Source of the DNA: Brotonthovivens ammoniilytica
Lineage (GTDB): Bacteria > Bacillota > Clostridia > Lachnospirales > Lachnospiraceae
Direction: 5' to 3'
NCBI RefSeq assembly: GCF_025566885.1
Contig: NZ_JAOQJQ010000004.1
Coordinates: 248,001-312,000 of the forward strand
Length of the DNA: 64,000 nt
Positions 15,874 through 24,415 of the stretch are shown one piece after another. Numbering within the stretch: position 1 is the stretch's first letter; every line of letters starts with the position of its first letter. The notes beneath the pieces were generated by a model. The model was not told the origin of the DNA and ran no database searches. It worked only from the letters and a program-made list of their open reading frames with translations. A program made the translations under genes and the position numbers.

Positions 15874-16511
15874 TATCGCTCACGTCCTTTCTTTTTCGCT
15901 TGTCGTTTTTGCTCCGATATGGCTTTTTCCCTTGCCTGCCAATATTCGGGGTGGTGAATTTGCACGCTGCTATTGATAACAGCCTCATACGCACCGGGGG
16001 CAAAGCGCCCGTTCACCGGAGCCTGGATCATCTTTTTATCCATCAGCTCCCGGAGAGCCACCTGCGCGTCATTATCTTCCTCAAAGCAAAGATAACCGCT
16101 CGCTATAAAACCGCAGCCCATCGCTTCTTTTCGGAATACCTTTTCCGCCAGCTCCCGCCGCACCATAACGCCGCCATGCCCTGGGGTAGAAACGGAATAA
16201 ACGCCGGGGCAGAGCGTTTCGCACTCCTGGACTTTGCCCCATGGGGAATAGGGCGGGGCCTCCGGCGCAATGGTGTTTTGCCGCTGTTCCTCCAGGCACT
16301 GCACCTCCTCCTGCGCCCGCGCCACCAAATCCTTCTGCGCGGAAAACAGGTCGCTGAAATAGTGGCCCCAATCGTAGTCCGTCCGGTTACTACATTTCCA
16401 GGTGACAAACTGCTGGGGCGCTGTCAAATGAACACCCAAGACAAATTCGCTGTCGCCCACATGACAGGAATCCGTAATGATATATCCGGCGTTTTCTCTG
16501 TAATCCATCAT
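15873..16511 (-). CDS. Uncharacterised 212-aa ICE protein, DUF7007-like
   Basis: The centre (PPYSPWGKVQECETLCPGVY followed by VSTPGHGGVMVRRELAEKVF) resembles the SPWG...STxGHGG pattern of DUF7007 proteins found on mobile elements; this family link is from memory. The N-terminus is beta-rich (ITDSCHVGDSEFVLGVHL) and the C-terminus basic (KRQAKKKGRER). It starts at the ATG at 16511, overlapping the upstream stop by four bases, with GGAG eight bases before. The gene-end sequence reading ..RER-stop recurs at the next junction. Confidence 0.72.
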   Translation of the reverse strand: MMDYRENAGYIITDSCHVGDSEFVLGVHLTAPQQFVTWKCSNRTDYDWGHYFSDLFSAQKDLVARAQEEVQCLEEQRQNTIAPEAPPYSPWGKVQECETLCPGVYSVSTPGHGGVMVRRELAEKVFRKEAMGCGFIASGYLCFEEDNDAQVALRELMDKKMIQAPVNGRFAPGAYEAVINSSVQIHHPEYWQAREKAISEQKRQAKKKGRER

Positions 16512-17131
16512 CGCTCACGCTCCTTTGCGGTTTTCTTTTTGGCCTGTTCCTGCTGAATCGCAGTAAGGCCATGCTTGGCCCAGCCGGGAAGGTCCTCCGG
16601 CTGTATCGTTCCCAGCACGTCCATGCGCTCATAGCGGCTTTCTTTTCCAGTATAAAGGTCAACGCAGTAACAGGCTGACCCCCTGCTGTGCGGGGAAGCC
16701 CCAAAGCCTCCCATACAGAGCTTGAGCTGGCGAGTGGCCCTGCGGTATTCCCGGCGCAGCACCTCCGGCTTTATCACCACGATTTTCCCGTGCAGATCAT
16801 CCTCATAGGAAATGGGGATGCAGCCCTCCGCTGTAATGGGGCGGTCGTCTATGCCCTGTATGCGGGGCTTATTGAGTTCTATGTGGGTTTTCTGCGCTTG
16901 CTCGGCAACCCGCTGGCCGAACAGCTCCACAATCTCCGGGAAATCATCACTGGCCATCACTTCGCTGTATTCTGCAAATAAGGCGTTTTGCCGACAAAAG
17001 GCGCACATATACTTCATGCCGGTTTCATCCTGCGGATTTTCCCCCAGGACAACCTCGCGGTCGCCAATCTGCACCGCCTGGATAATCTCATAATCACCGG
17101 CCATGCGTTTTTCTGTGGAATCATCGTTCAT
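16508..17131 (-). CDS. Uncharacterised 207-aa ICE protein
   Basis: Begins MNDDSTEKRMAGDYEIIQAV. The N-terminal half carries GDREVVLGEN and a CAFCRQN pair of cysteines; the second half has GKIVVIKPEVLRREYRRATR and GGFGASPHSRGSACYCVDLY, a pattern common in ICE proteins of gut Firmicutes but without function. The ATG at 17131 shares one base with the preceding stop and has GGAGG seven bases upstream. The C-terminus (KKKTAKERER) is strongly basic. The Gly-Asp-Arg-Glu-Val-Val-Leu-Gly segment is like that of the next protein (GDSEFVLGV), so the two may share an N-terminal fold. Confidence 0.72.
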   Translation of the reverse strand: MNDDSTEKRMAGDYEIIQAVQIGDREVVLGENPQDETGMKYMCAFCRQNALFAEYSEVMASDDFPEIVELFGQRVAEQAQKTHIELNKPRIQGIDDRPITAEGCIPISYEDDLHGKIVVIKPEVLRREYRRATRQLKLCMGGFGASPHSRGSACYCVDLYTGKESRYERMDVLGTIQPEDLPGWAKHGLTAIQQEQAKKKTAKERER

Positions 17132-17370
17132 CACTCTGCCTCCAATTCCTGTTTAATAAATACTTTGATTTCCTTTACACTGGCAAAATCCCGTTCATCC
17201 CCGGTAAGGTAGCGCACCGTGTCCTGCCATTGAGACAGCGGGTAGCTGTTCTCATCCATCCTGCACAGGTCCAAAAGGGCCGCCCGCCGCAGGATAGGCG
17301 AAAGATTTAAGTCGGAGATGAAACAGCCATGCCGAGCCGCCAGTATGTCCAGCAGGTGCAGTTCATTCAT
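17131..17370 (-). CDS. Uncharacterised 79-aa ICE protein
   Basis: Begins MNELHLLDILAARHGCFISD; entirely helical, acidic near the end (EIKVFIKQELEAE). It overlaps the upstream gene by eight bases and the downstream start by one base, so it is the middle member of a tightly coupled set. No known domain is recognised. Confidence 0.68.
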   Translation of the reverse strand: MNELHLLDILAARHGCFISDLNLSPILRRAALLDLCRMDENSYPLSQWQDTVRYLTGDERDFASVKEIKVFIKQELEAE

Positions 17371-17605
17371 GGCAACACCTGCTTTCTTCAGCTTCTTTCA
17401 GCAATTCCTCCACCAGCCTGCCGCTGCGGACTTTATTCCGGTCTGCCAGCACCTTGTTCTGGACGCACAGCACCGCCCGGATGTTGGGAACGGTAATGCC
17501 GGGGACCTCCACCATCTCCTCCGGGGTGATGGTGAGAAGCTGCACCGGGGAGTAACCAGCCTGGGCAAAGATGCGGAACAGCCGTTGTTCAAATCGTTCT
17601 CTCAT
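17363..17605 (-). CDS. 80-aa helix-hairpin-helix-like ICE protein
   Basis: Begins MRERFEQRLFRIFAQAGYSP. The segment TPEEMVEVPGITVPNIRAVL (about residues 28-47) has the pattern of a helix-hairpin-helix motif, which would suggest non-specific DNA binding; this is an inference from sequence shape. The ATG at 17605 is chosen because AAAGGAGC precedes it; a longer open frame reaches into the terminator hairpin and is unlikely to be translated. It is the first gene of the coupled set 17605-14056. Confidence 0.7.
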   Translation of the reverse strand: MRERFEQRLFRIFAQAGYSPVQLLTITPEEMVEVPGITVPNIRAVLCVQNKVLADRNKVRSGRLVEELLKEAEESRCCHE

Positions 17606-17637
17606 CTGCAAAGCTCCTTTCTTTTTTGGTATGTAAA

Positions 17638-17663
17638 AGGGGCGGCCCCGCATGGCCGCCCCT
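17638..17663 (-). terminator. Terminator-like hairpin before the coupled ICE gene set
   Basis: A perfect 10-bp stem AGGGGCGGCC/GGCCGCCCCT with a six-base loop, followed on the minus strand by TTTTACATACC. It lies seven bases after the small membrane gene and 33 bases before the next start codon. Confidence 0.75.
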
Positions 17664-17669
17664 GGCTGG

Positions 17670-17759
17670 TTACTTCTTCCGGCTTCTGACTTTCAGGAAA
17701 ATCAGGCCGCCGATGATGAATACCACCAGCGCAATGGCAATAATCGCTTTCAGTTCCAT
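17670..17759 (-). CDS. 29-aa membrane peptide
   Basis: Begins MELKAIIAIALVVFIIGGLI and ends in a basic LKVRSRKK tail: one membrane helix with a positive inside end. The ATG at 17759 has AAGGAGG nine bases upstream. It sits 35 bases after the adhesin gene and just before a terminator, so it is likely the last gene of the adhesin transcript. Function unknown; a link to adhesin export or anchoring is only suggested by position. Confidence 0.6.
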   Translation of the reverse strand: MELKAIIAIALVVFIIGGLIFLKVRSRKK

Positions 17760-17794
17760 AAAATCATTCCTCCTTACACAGATTCAAACCGCCG

Positions 17795-20700
17795 TTATTT
17801 TGCGGTATGGTTGTCCTTTTTGCGCTTGCCCACATAGGCCGCAACGCCCAGGGCGGCAGCGCCCATAGCGGATACGCCCATCAGGGCCGCCCACAGCCAC
17901 GGCTTGCTGTCGTCACCAGTTTTCGGGGTGTCGCGCAGCTCATTGTGCATTTGCGCCACAGTGGTCTTATCCGCCAGAATCGTCACCTTTTTATCCGCAG
18001 GCAGCACATAGTTGGCGCTGGCCCCATCCGATACCTCGGACACGGTGTAATCGCCTACGCGCAGGCCCTCGATGAAGATTTCGCCGTTTTTATCCGTTTT
18101 GAAGGTCTGGTCGTAGCCGTTGGCCCCGGTCACGCGGAAGGAGAAGCCCTCCACCTTGCCGTCGCTGGACGTTTTTTCAATCCGCAGGGAGCCAGTCTGG
18201 GCCATGTTGGTGAAACCAATCCCGGCCTCGTTCTCTACCTCGTAAATCTTGCCGTTCTCGGTGATCTCCACATAATAGGCGTTTTCATCCAGCAGGAAGC
18301 CCTCCGGCGCTTTGGTTTCCCTTACGAACACGCCGCCGTAGAGGATGTGGGACATCTCGTAAATGCCGGTGCTGGTTTCCTCCAGCTTGCCCAGCAGCTC
18401 GTCACCCTCGTCCAGCTCTTTGTTGCCGTTGGTATCGCGGTACACTTCAAATTCAGCGCCCGTCAATTTGTTATCGGGATAATCCTTATCCACCTTGGTG
18501 AGCCGCAGATCACCATACACACGCTCATTGGCAAGGGAAATCTCTACAACCTGTCCATCTTCCTCCACAGTAACGGGAATCACTTCATCGGAGAGGATGA
18601 ACCCTTCCGGGCTTTCCAGTTCTTTCAGCACCCAATCACCGTAAGGCACATTGGTGAAAGAAAAGCTGCCGTCGTCCGCTGAGGTAGTGGTGGCAAGGGC
18701 GTTTTCGGCGGTAAACTCGGTTTCATCGGACTTAAACAGACCGATTACAGCCCCGCCCAGGCCCGTGCCGTTCTCATCGGTTTTGAGGCCCTTGATTTCG
18801 CCGCGGATCAGCTCGTTTGTGACAGCCTCGCCATCATTAGCGGAAATCTCTACCACGGCAACAGAAGGCCCGCCGTACTCAAAGGTGAACGGGAAGGTTT
18901 CGCCATTCAGCAGGTAATGGCTGTCAGTGGAAAGCTCCTTCAGGTAGAAGCTGCCGAAAGGCAGGTCGGTGCTGCAAACGGCCTGGCCGTTCTCATTCAC
19001 AGAAACGATCTCCAGAAGCCCGTCTGCCGGGATCACGGAACCGTCTGCTGCGGTGATGTCCTCCTGGGCATAGAGGCCAAAGGTCACGGCGGAGATCTCG
19101 CCATTCATGCCAATGCCAAAGGTTTCATCCTGCTCCAGCACCTTGTCAAGCGTCACAAGGGCTTTCTGGCGCTGGTTGTAGAAGCTGGCAGAGGTTTCGG
19201 TGACTTCCACCTCCTGGCCTGCGTACACCAGCTCCACGTTGGTGACGTTCTCGCCGGTATCCACCATGCCGTGAGGGAACTGGATTTCCTTCACCTGGAA
19301 CTTGCCCAGGTAGAGGGGCTGGCTCTGGGCTGTCCCGTCCTCGCCGGTGGTGATGGTGTCCACTACCTCGCCCGCAGAGTAGCGCAGGGTGCCGTCCAGG
19401 GTGTAGACGTCCTCCAGGGCGGTGATTTCAAACACCGCACCGGGCAGGCCCTGCACCTCATACACCGGCTGGTAAACGCCCTCGTTTTCTGTCACAGAGG
19501 AAAATACCTCGCCGGTCTTGCTGACTTTGATGATTCCTTTCTGGGCCATGTTGGGCTTGGTGACTTCAATCACCGTCACGCCGCCTTCCACGCTGGAATT
19601 GTCCTCGGTCACATCAAAGTAAACCGGGGTGCTGTCCAGCACATAGCCGTAGGGGGCCTGTACTTCAACCAGGGAATATCCCGCGCCGTATTCCAGCTTT
19701 TCAGGCGTTACCAGATAGCCCTCGGAATTGGTGTAGAACGTATCAATGGTGGTCGGCGTCGGGTAAGTGAAGGTCATTTCCACCTTGCTGCCATCGGGAC
19801 GGTAAATCTGGAACCCGGCCCCCGCATAGGGGATGGTGACGCCGGTTTCCGCGTCCACCTTGACCACCTTGATGAAGCTCTCAAAGTTGGCGTTGTTGAT
19901 GAGATAACGGTAGGTCTGGCCGTCCTGAGCGATATACACTTCAAAATCGTCCATCAGCTCGCGGCCTTCCCAGCCCTTGGTCTGACGGACGATATAGGTG
20001 CCGTAGGGCAGCTTCTTCGACTGTGCAAAGCCGTTCTCATCGCAGACGAGGACATCGCGCTCAGATTCCTTGGCATTTTCATAGCTGCCGGCTGATTTCA
20101 AAAACACCTGGAATTCCGCGCCGGATTCCGGGGTTTCTATCTGGGTTTCCCCGTCGTCGGTATGCTTGATTATGGCAATGTCGCCCTTGATGACCTGCTC
20201 CGTCACATCGTTGGCGGTGTCGTTCAGCTCAATCTCATACAATTCCGGTTCCGCGCCTACCTTGTGGATAGAGGAATCCAGCAGGTAGCCCTCGCTGGGG
20301 TTGATTTCACGGATTGTCCAGTCCGAATCGCAGACGTAATATCCGGTGGTGAACTGGCCGTTCTCATCGGTGGTATAGCTGTCGATGAGTGTATCTCCCT
20401 TATACAACCCATAGGTTGCTCCGGCAAGAGAACCGTCGCCCTGGGGCGCGCCCGTTTCCACATCGCTCTTGGTGACAGTGACACGGAACTTTTTGAGGAC
20501 ATTGTTCACGCTCTTGTGGGTCACTTCATTCCACTCGATGGTGGCTGTCTGGGAATCCGGCACCACATAACGGATGGGGGTATCCACCTCCTCCAGTACA
20601 TAGCCCGTGCCGATGAGCACGTTTTCAAAGCGCGCCACACCGTTTCCGTCTGTCACCGCATACTCATCCACCGGCTGCCCGGAGAGGGATGTGCCGTACA

Positions 20701-22024
20701 GATGGAAGGTCATGCCCTCCACCAGCCCGTCCTCGCTGGTTTTCGTCACTTCCAGGCTGCCGCGTTTGAGCACGTTGCTAAAAGTCACGGTGGCGGTCTG
20801 GCCGCTGACGATGGTCACGCGCTGGCTTTCCTGGGGTTCGTATTTGTCAATCGACTGCTCGGTTACGGTATAAACGCCGGGATTGAGGTCGGAGATGTCG
20901 ATCTCGCCCGCCTCATTGGTGGTCTTGGTGGCGCTGTATCCTTCGCCGGTAATGGTGAAGCTGATCCCGGCTACCTGTCCATCCTCGGAAGTCTTGACCA
21001 GCTTCATATTGCCGGTTTTTACTTCCAGGTTCAGATAGCCCACCATATAATCGGACACGGTTTCCCCGTAGGTGGCAAAGTCCTGCTTGCCGCCGCCGAT
21101 AATCCCATCCGTCCATACCACTACGCCGCTGCGCTGGGCGGAGATTTTTTCTGCTTTTACCGTTACAGAGCCTTTGATGGCCTGGCTGGAAGTGATGGTG
21201 AGCTGGTTTCCGTCCACAGAGAAGTTCAGGCCGGTAATATTGCTGGTAAAGGTGTAATCTCCCAGCACGCCGTTGGTATCCGTGAGAGTGAGGGAATACT
21301 GCTGGCCGTCCCATTTCAGCTCGTAGGCCCCGGCGTCTGCGGTGCTGCTGAAAAAGCTGGGCAGCATGGTATGGCGTTTTACCGCGCTCTCAATAGCGGA
21401 ATACTGGCTGAAGATCTCGCTGTAAAGGGGATTCTCCGGGCTGGTATATTCCGCGATATTGTTCTTGCCCTGGGCGTTGGCGTCCACATGGTTAAACTGG
21501 CTGTCGCGCTCGCCTACGACGGTTTCCCAGACAAGAAGCTGGGTGGCGATTGCCCCGGCCATCTTGCTGGCGTCCTCCGGGTCATCGGTCATCCATGAGG
21601 TGCTGGCGTTGCCCTGCCATCCATAGGTCATAATCCGCCCGATATATTCCTTGATGGTGTCCGGTGGGATAGTGGGGTTCAGATCGGACGGGTAATCATC
21701 CCAGAAATCCTCGCCCCGGCCAGTAAACTGGTCGCCGGAATGAACGCTGACGCCGGGTTCGATACAGTAGATGACTTTCCCGTTAAAGGAATCCTGCGTG
21801 TGGATGGTAAAACCGTTATTTTCGCCGGTAGACCATCCGCCCAAGAAATTCATAGCGGAATGTCCCCAGCCTGCCTTGTTGGGGTCGCTGGCACGGGGGA
21901 ACTCCACCATATACGTCGTCATGGTTTCCCCTGCGGCAAACGCTGTGGTTCCCGTCCCTGCGAATATGCCCAGGCACATGAGCATGGCCATGAACAGGGA
22001 CAGGGGCTTTCTCAATGCTTTCAT
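17795..22024 (-). CDS. Thioester-domain, multi-Cna-B surface adhesin with sortase sorting signal
   Basis: 1409 residues from the ATG at 22024 (AAGGAGG upstream). Signal peptide at 1-31. Residues about 37-235 look like a thioester domain: YCIEPG (Cys87) and TQLLVW (Gln162), the pair that forms the internal Cys-Gln thioester used for covalent attachment to host targets. Ten Cna-B/SpaA-like repeats follow; most carry a Lys near their start (KTSEDG-like) and an E-box such as YTVTEQ, YVLEEV or FYLKEL, as needed for isopeptide bonds; one repeat has YIVRQT with Gln in the Glu position. The C-terminus has a TPKTGD sorting signal (LPxTG variant), a membrane helix and KRKKD. No sortase gene is visible in the window. 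Confidence 0.9.
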   Translation of the reverse strand: MKALRKPLSLFMAMLMCLGIFAGTGTTAFAAGETMTTYMVEFPRASDPNKAGWGHSAMNFLGGWSTGENNGFTIHTQDSFNGKVIYCIEPGVSVHSGDQFTGRGEDFWDDYPSDLNPTIPPDTIKEYIGRIMTYGWQGNASTSWMTDDPEDASKMAGAIATQLLVWETVVGERDSQFNHVDANAQGKNNIAEYTSPENPLYSEIFSQYSAIESAVKRHTMLPSFFSSTADAGAYELKWDGQQYSLTLTDTNGVLGDYTFTSNITGLNFSVDGNQLTITSSQAIKGSVTVKAEKISAQRSGVVVWTDGIIGGGKQDFATYGETVSDYMVGYLNLEVKTGNMKLVKTSEDGQVAGISFTITGEGYSATKTTNEAGEIDISDLNPGVYTVTEQSIDKYEPQESQRVTIVSGQTATVTFSNVLKRGSLEVTKTSEDGLVEGMTFHLYGTSLSGQPVDEYAVTDGNGVARFENVLIGTGYVLEEVDTPIRYVVPDSQTATIEWNEVTHKSVNNVLKKFRVTVTKSDVETGAPQGDGSLAGATYGLYKGDTLIDSYTTDENGQFTTGYYVCDSDWTIREINPSEGYLLDSSIHKVGAEPELYEIELNDTANDVTEQVIKGDIAIIKHTDDGETQIETPESGAEFQVFLKSAGSYENAKESERDVLVCDENGFAQSKKLPYGTYIVRQTKGWEGRELMDDFEVYIAQDGQTYRYLINNANFESFIKVVKVDAETGVTIPYAGAGFQIYRPDGSKVEMTFTYPTPTTIDTFYTNSEGYLVTPEKLEYGAGYSLVEVQAPYGYVLDSTPVYFDVTEDNSSVEGGVTVIEVTKPNMAQKGIIKVSKTGEVFSSVTENEGVYQPVYEVQGLPGAVFEITALEDVYTLDGTLRYSAGEVVDTITTGEDGTAQSQPLYLGKFQVKEIQFPHGMVDTGENVTNVELVYAGQEVEVTETSASFYNQRQKALVTLDKVLEQDETFGIGMNGEISAVTFGLYAQEDITAADGSVIPADGLLEIVSVNENGQAVCSTDLPFGSFYLKELSTDSHYLLNGETFPFTFEYGGPSVAVVEISANDGEAVTNELIRGEIKGLKTDENGTGLGGAVIGLFKSDETEFTAENALATTTSADDGSFSFTNVPYGDWVLKELESPEGFILSDEVIPVTVEEDGQVVEISLANERVYGDLRLTKVDKDYPDNKLTGAEFEVYRDTNGNKELDEGDELLGKLEETSTGIYEMSHILYGGVFVRETKAPEGFLLDENAYYVEITENGKIYEVENEAGIGFTNMAQTGSLRIEKTSSDGKVEGFSFRVTGANGYDQTFKTDKNGEIFIEGLRVGDYTVSEVSDGASANYVLPADKKVTILADKTTVAQMHNELRDTPKTGDDSKPWLWAALMGVSAMGAAALGVAAYVGKRKKDNHTAK

Positions 22025-22044
22025 CGTGTTACCTCCTTGAAATG

Positions 22045-22081
22045 GCCGCAAAAAAGCACACCGTTTCCGATGTGCTGCGGC
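22045..22081 (-). terminator. Terminator-like hairpin in the adhesin leader
   Basis: Stem AGCACA/TGTGCT (22055-22060, 22071-22076) extended by an outer GCCGC/GCGGC pair. A run of six T follows the inner stem on the minus strand, about 20 bases before the ribosome-binding site of the adhesin. It may attenuate adhesin expression. Confidence 0.6.
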
Positions 22082-22307
22082 TTGTGTTGGTTACTGTCTA
22101 AAAAAGAGAGGCCCGCCCGGTTTTCCTCGCAGCCCGATGTCTGCCTGTGGAAAAGAGGCCGGAGCTTTCTATATACATCCAGGCTCCCCAAATATCTTCT
22201 TTTTTTAGGCTGTTTAGGTTGTTTGGAAGGGGTGAGGTGTGGAGAGGGGGAACCGGCACAAGCTGCCGTTTCCCTGCAAATGGGCGCACTTCCCCCTTGT
22301 GAGTGGG

Positions 22308-23279
22308 CTATCTCTCTAAACTGCGCTGGCGTTTGCGGTAAAGTTCCAGCGCCTTGACAATGGTGTCCTCGATCTTCTGCGTGGGCGTCCCCGGCGCAAA
22401 AAACCGGCTGATTTTTTCTTTTGGGATTTTGAACTGTTCTTTTTGATTGGGCTTTTCCTCCTTCATAATGGAAACAAGGGCGTCTTTGGCCAGCCGTTCC
22501 CCTCCAGTCTTGGCTTCGGACATCTGTCGCATTTTGATGGCTTGGGCGTGGGACGGGGTGCAGTCCATCTCGTCCATGATAGCGAACAAGTCGGCCTGTT
22601 CTTCTTTTCGCAGGTAGGACAGCTCCACCGCAGGGCGCATGGCAATCTGGAGCATTTCCTGGTCTTTAAGGACTGAGTTATCTACCAGCTCCAGAATTTC
22701 CGGGATAAGGTGGGTAAGGCGGATATACCTATAAATCTGAGGTTGACTATCTCCGCTATCCCTGCTGATCTGCTGGGCTGCTGTAACGCCTTTTAACTTA
22801 TTATCCAGTGGAGAAGAAGTTAAATCCGTCCGCTGACCCTGTCGTTTTAATGCGTCCAGCTTCATTTTGTAGGCAAACGCCTTCTCCGAGGGCAGAATCT
22901 GCTCCCGCTGCAAGTTGGAGTCCACCATGATAATCGTGGCTTCATCATCGGTGAGCTGCCGCACAATACAGGGGATTTTCGCAAGCCCCGCTAAATCCGC
23001 CGCCTTTTTCCTGCGGTGTCCGGCCACCATTTCATAGCCGCCCTCCGGTTTGGGGCGCACCAGGGCAGGGACCAATACGCCGTACTGCTTCACGCTTTCC
23101 GTCATTTCCTGCATAGCTGCGTCCATCCGCACCTTAAACGGGTGGTTCGGGAAGTCGCTGATTTCCGTGGGCGAAAGATTGACAACTTTTTCAAGCCGTG
23201 CCTCAGCCCGCTCTTCCTCCGTGGAAAACAGGTCATCGACTGAGGGAAGATTGAAGTTTAGCCCGTTGCTTTTCGCCAT
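22308..23279 (-). CDS. parB: ParB-family partition protein
   Basis: 323 residues from the ATG at 23279, preceded by AAAGGAGGTG. An N-terminal ParB/Sulfiredoxin-like domain contains GGYEMVAGHRRKKA (box near residue 85) and SNLQREQILPSEKAFAYKMK (box II), followed by a helix-turn-helix (GVTAAQQISRDSGDSQPQIY). The start lies inside the end of parA (47-base overlap), so the pair is coupled. ParB would bind centromere sites and load onto ParA; on ICEs this supports stable maintenance of the excised circular form. No canonical chromosomal parS palindrome is visible nearby; the repeats at 24518-24742 are candidates. Confidence 0.88.
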   Translation of the reverse strand: MAKSNGLNFNLPSVDDLFSTEEERAEARLEKVVNLSPTEISDFPNHPFKVRMDAAMQEMTESVKQYGVLVPALVRPKPEGGYEMVAGHRRKKAADLAGLAKIPCIVRQLTDDEATIIMVDSNLQREQILPSEKAFAYKMKLDALKRQGQRTDLTSSPLDNKLKGVTAAQQISRDSGDSQPQIYRYIRLTHLIPEILELVDNSVLKDQEMLQIAMRPAVELSYLRKEEQADLFAIMDEMDCTPSHAQAIKMRQMSEAKTGGERLAKDALVSIMKEEKPNQKEQFKIPKEKISRFFAPGTPTQKIEDTIVKALELYRKRQRSLER

Positions 23280-24081
23280 CCGCCAGCACCTCCTTTGAAA
23301 AATCCGCATAAGCCTGGGCCACCTTGCTCCCCTTGTCGTAGGCGTAAATACTCTTGCCTGCGGCGCTGATTTCTGCGGCTTTGATGGCTACGGGAATCTC
23401 GGAACGATAAATTTTCAACACGCTCCCGTAACTCTGCCGCAGTGTATCTGCTGTCTGTCTGGCAAGGTTTGTGCGCCCATCCACCAGAGTGAGCAGCACC
23501 CCGTCCACCTTCAGAGCCGGGTTGATCTGCCGTTTCACCTTATTGATGGTTTTCATAAGCTGGGTCATGCCCTTGGCGGGGAGATAGTGGGCCTGCACCG
23601 GGATAATCACGCTGTCCGCCGCAGCCAGGGCGTTGATCGTAATCATACCCAGGGACGGCATACAGTCAATGAGAACCACGTCATAGTGCTTCTTGGCTTC
23701 ATTGACATAGGTCCGCAAAGTAAACTCCCGGCTCATGGCGTTGACCAGGCTCATTTCCAGCGCGGACAGCTCAATGTTGGCGGGCATAAGGTCTACGCCC
23801 TCGCTGTGGTGCAAAATGCCCTCATCCGTGGTGAATGGCTCATCCCGGATCACTTTTTCCATAACGGTGGCCAGGGTGGTGGGCAGGCTGTCTTGGTCTT
23901 GCCAGCCTAGGCAGGTGGTGAGGTCGCCCTGTGGGTCTGCGTCAATGAGCAGTACCTTTTTCCCCAGACGGGCTAAACCAATGCCCAGGTTCACCGTCGT
24001 GGTGGTTTTGCCTGTGCCGCCTTTCTGGTTGGCCAGCGCGATCACGCGGCCATCCCTGGGGCGGCTTCTTTGTTCCGGCAT
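23233..24081 (-). CDS. parA: ParA-family ATPase
   Basis: 282 residues from the ATG at 24081, which has AGGAGG eight bases upstream; another ATG six bases earlier is too close to it. Deviant Walker A KGGTGKTTT (residues 20-27), Walker A' in DADPQGDLTTC and Walker B in VVLIDCMPSLG. It is a soluble partition ATPase of the Soj type working with the overlapping parB. The open frame extends upstream to 24207 but that part coincides with two hairpins and is unlikely to be translated. Confidence 0.9.
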   Translation of the reverse strand: MPEQRSRPRDGRVIALANQKGGTGKTTTTVNLGIGLARLGKKVLLIDADPQGDLTTCLGWQDQDSLPTTLATVMEKVIRDEPFTTDEGILHHSEGVDLMPANIELSALEMSLVNAMSREFTLRTYVNEAKKHYDVVLIDCMPSLGMITINALAAADSVIIPVQAHYLPAKGMTQLMKTINKVKRQINPALKVDGVLLTLVDGRTNLARQTADTLRQSYGSVLKIYRSEIPVAIKAAEISAAGKSIYAYDKGSKVAQAYADFSKEVLADGEKQRAKLQSSLSR

Positions 24082-24107
24082 TTTCATGTCCTCCTTCTTC
24101 TTAGATT

Positions 24108-24204
24108 TAGCCGCCCGTTGGCAAGACGGACGGCTATGTATGAGAAAATCCGAAAGATGGACATGAAAAAAGCCGCTTACTCTTTCTGAAAAGAATAAGC
24201 GGCT
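24108..24204 (-). promoter_or_regulatory. Structured leader of parAB: terminator followed by second hairpin
   Basis: On the minus strand the first hairpin (24171-24204, AGCCGCTTA.../...TAAGCGGCT) is followed by six T residues, so it is terminator-like; the second (24108-24136, TAGCCGTCCGT/ACGGGCGGCTA) precedes the parA Shine-Dalgarno. They stand between the 54-aa gene and parA and would make parAB expression depend on read-through. Confidence 0.65.
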
Positions 24205-24226
24205 CATCTGGCAGCGATATGTAATT

Positions 24227-24391
24227 TTACATCTTCTTCACCGGGGCGCACATGGCTTTGAGCAGAAGTTCATCCAGGCAGCCGGTGTCCCGGTTTTCAC
24301 GGAGCATAGTATTGCGCAGGTGATTAAGGCTCTGGATCACAATGCTGTTTTCGGCGGGGGTGAGGTATATCTTGAATTTCCGTTTTTTCAT
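24227..24391 (-). CDS. Small basic ICE protein (54 aa)
   Basis: Begins MKKRKFKIYLTPAENSIVIQ and continues with helices (LNHLRNTMLRENRDTGCLDELLLKAM). The first ten residues are very basic and the strand-then-helix order recalls ribbon-helix-helix proteins, though that is a guess. The ATG at 24391 has AAAGGAGG upstream and the gene has its own promoter (24416-24451). It is the first gene at the right end of the element and a candidate regulator of the genes that follow. Confidence 0.65.
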   Translation of the reverse strand: MKKRKFKIYLTPAENSIVIQSLNHLRNTMLRENRDTGCLDELLLKAMCAPVKKM

Positions 24392-24415
24392 AGGGCGTTC
24401 CTCCTTTACGCTTTC

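Noticed and set aside
20162..21598. 478-codon rightward open frame (and similar long ones at 18917 and 10408) opposite the adhesin and giant genes
   Set aside because: Antisense to strongly supported genes, no ribosome-binding site, no recognisable domains; typical mirror frames of G+C-rich coding DNA.
24082..24207. Extended N-terminus of ParA
   Set aside because: The extra 42 codons coincide with two leader hairpins; the ATG at 24081 has the proper Shine-Dalgarno and family start.
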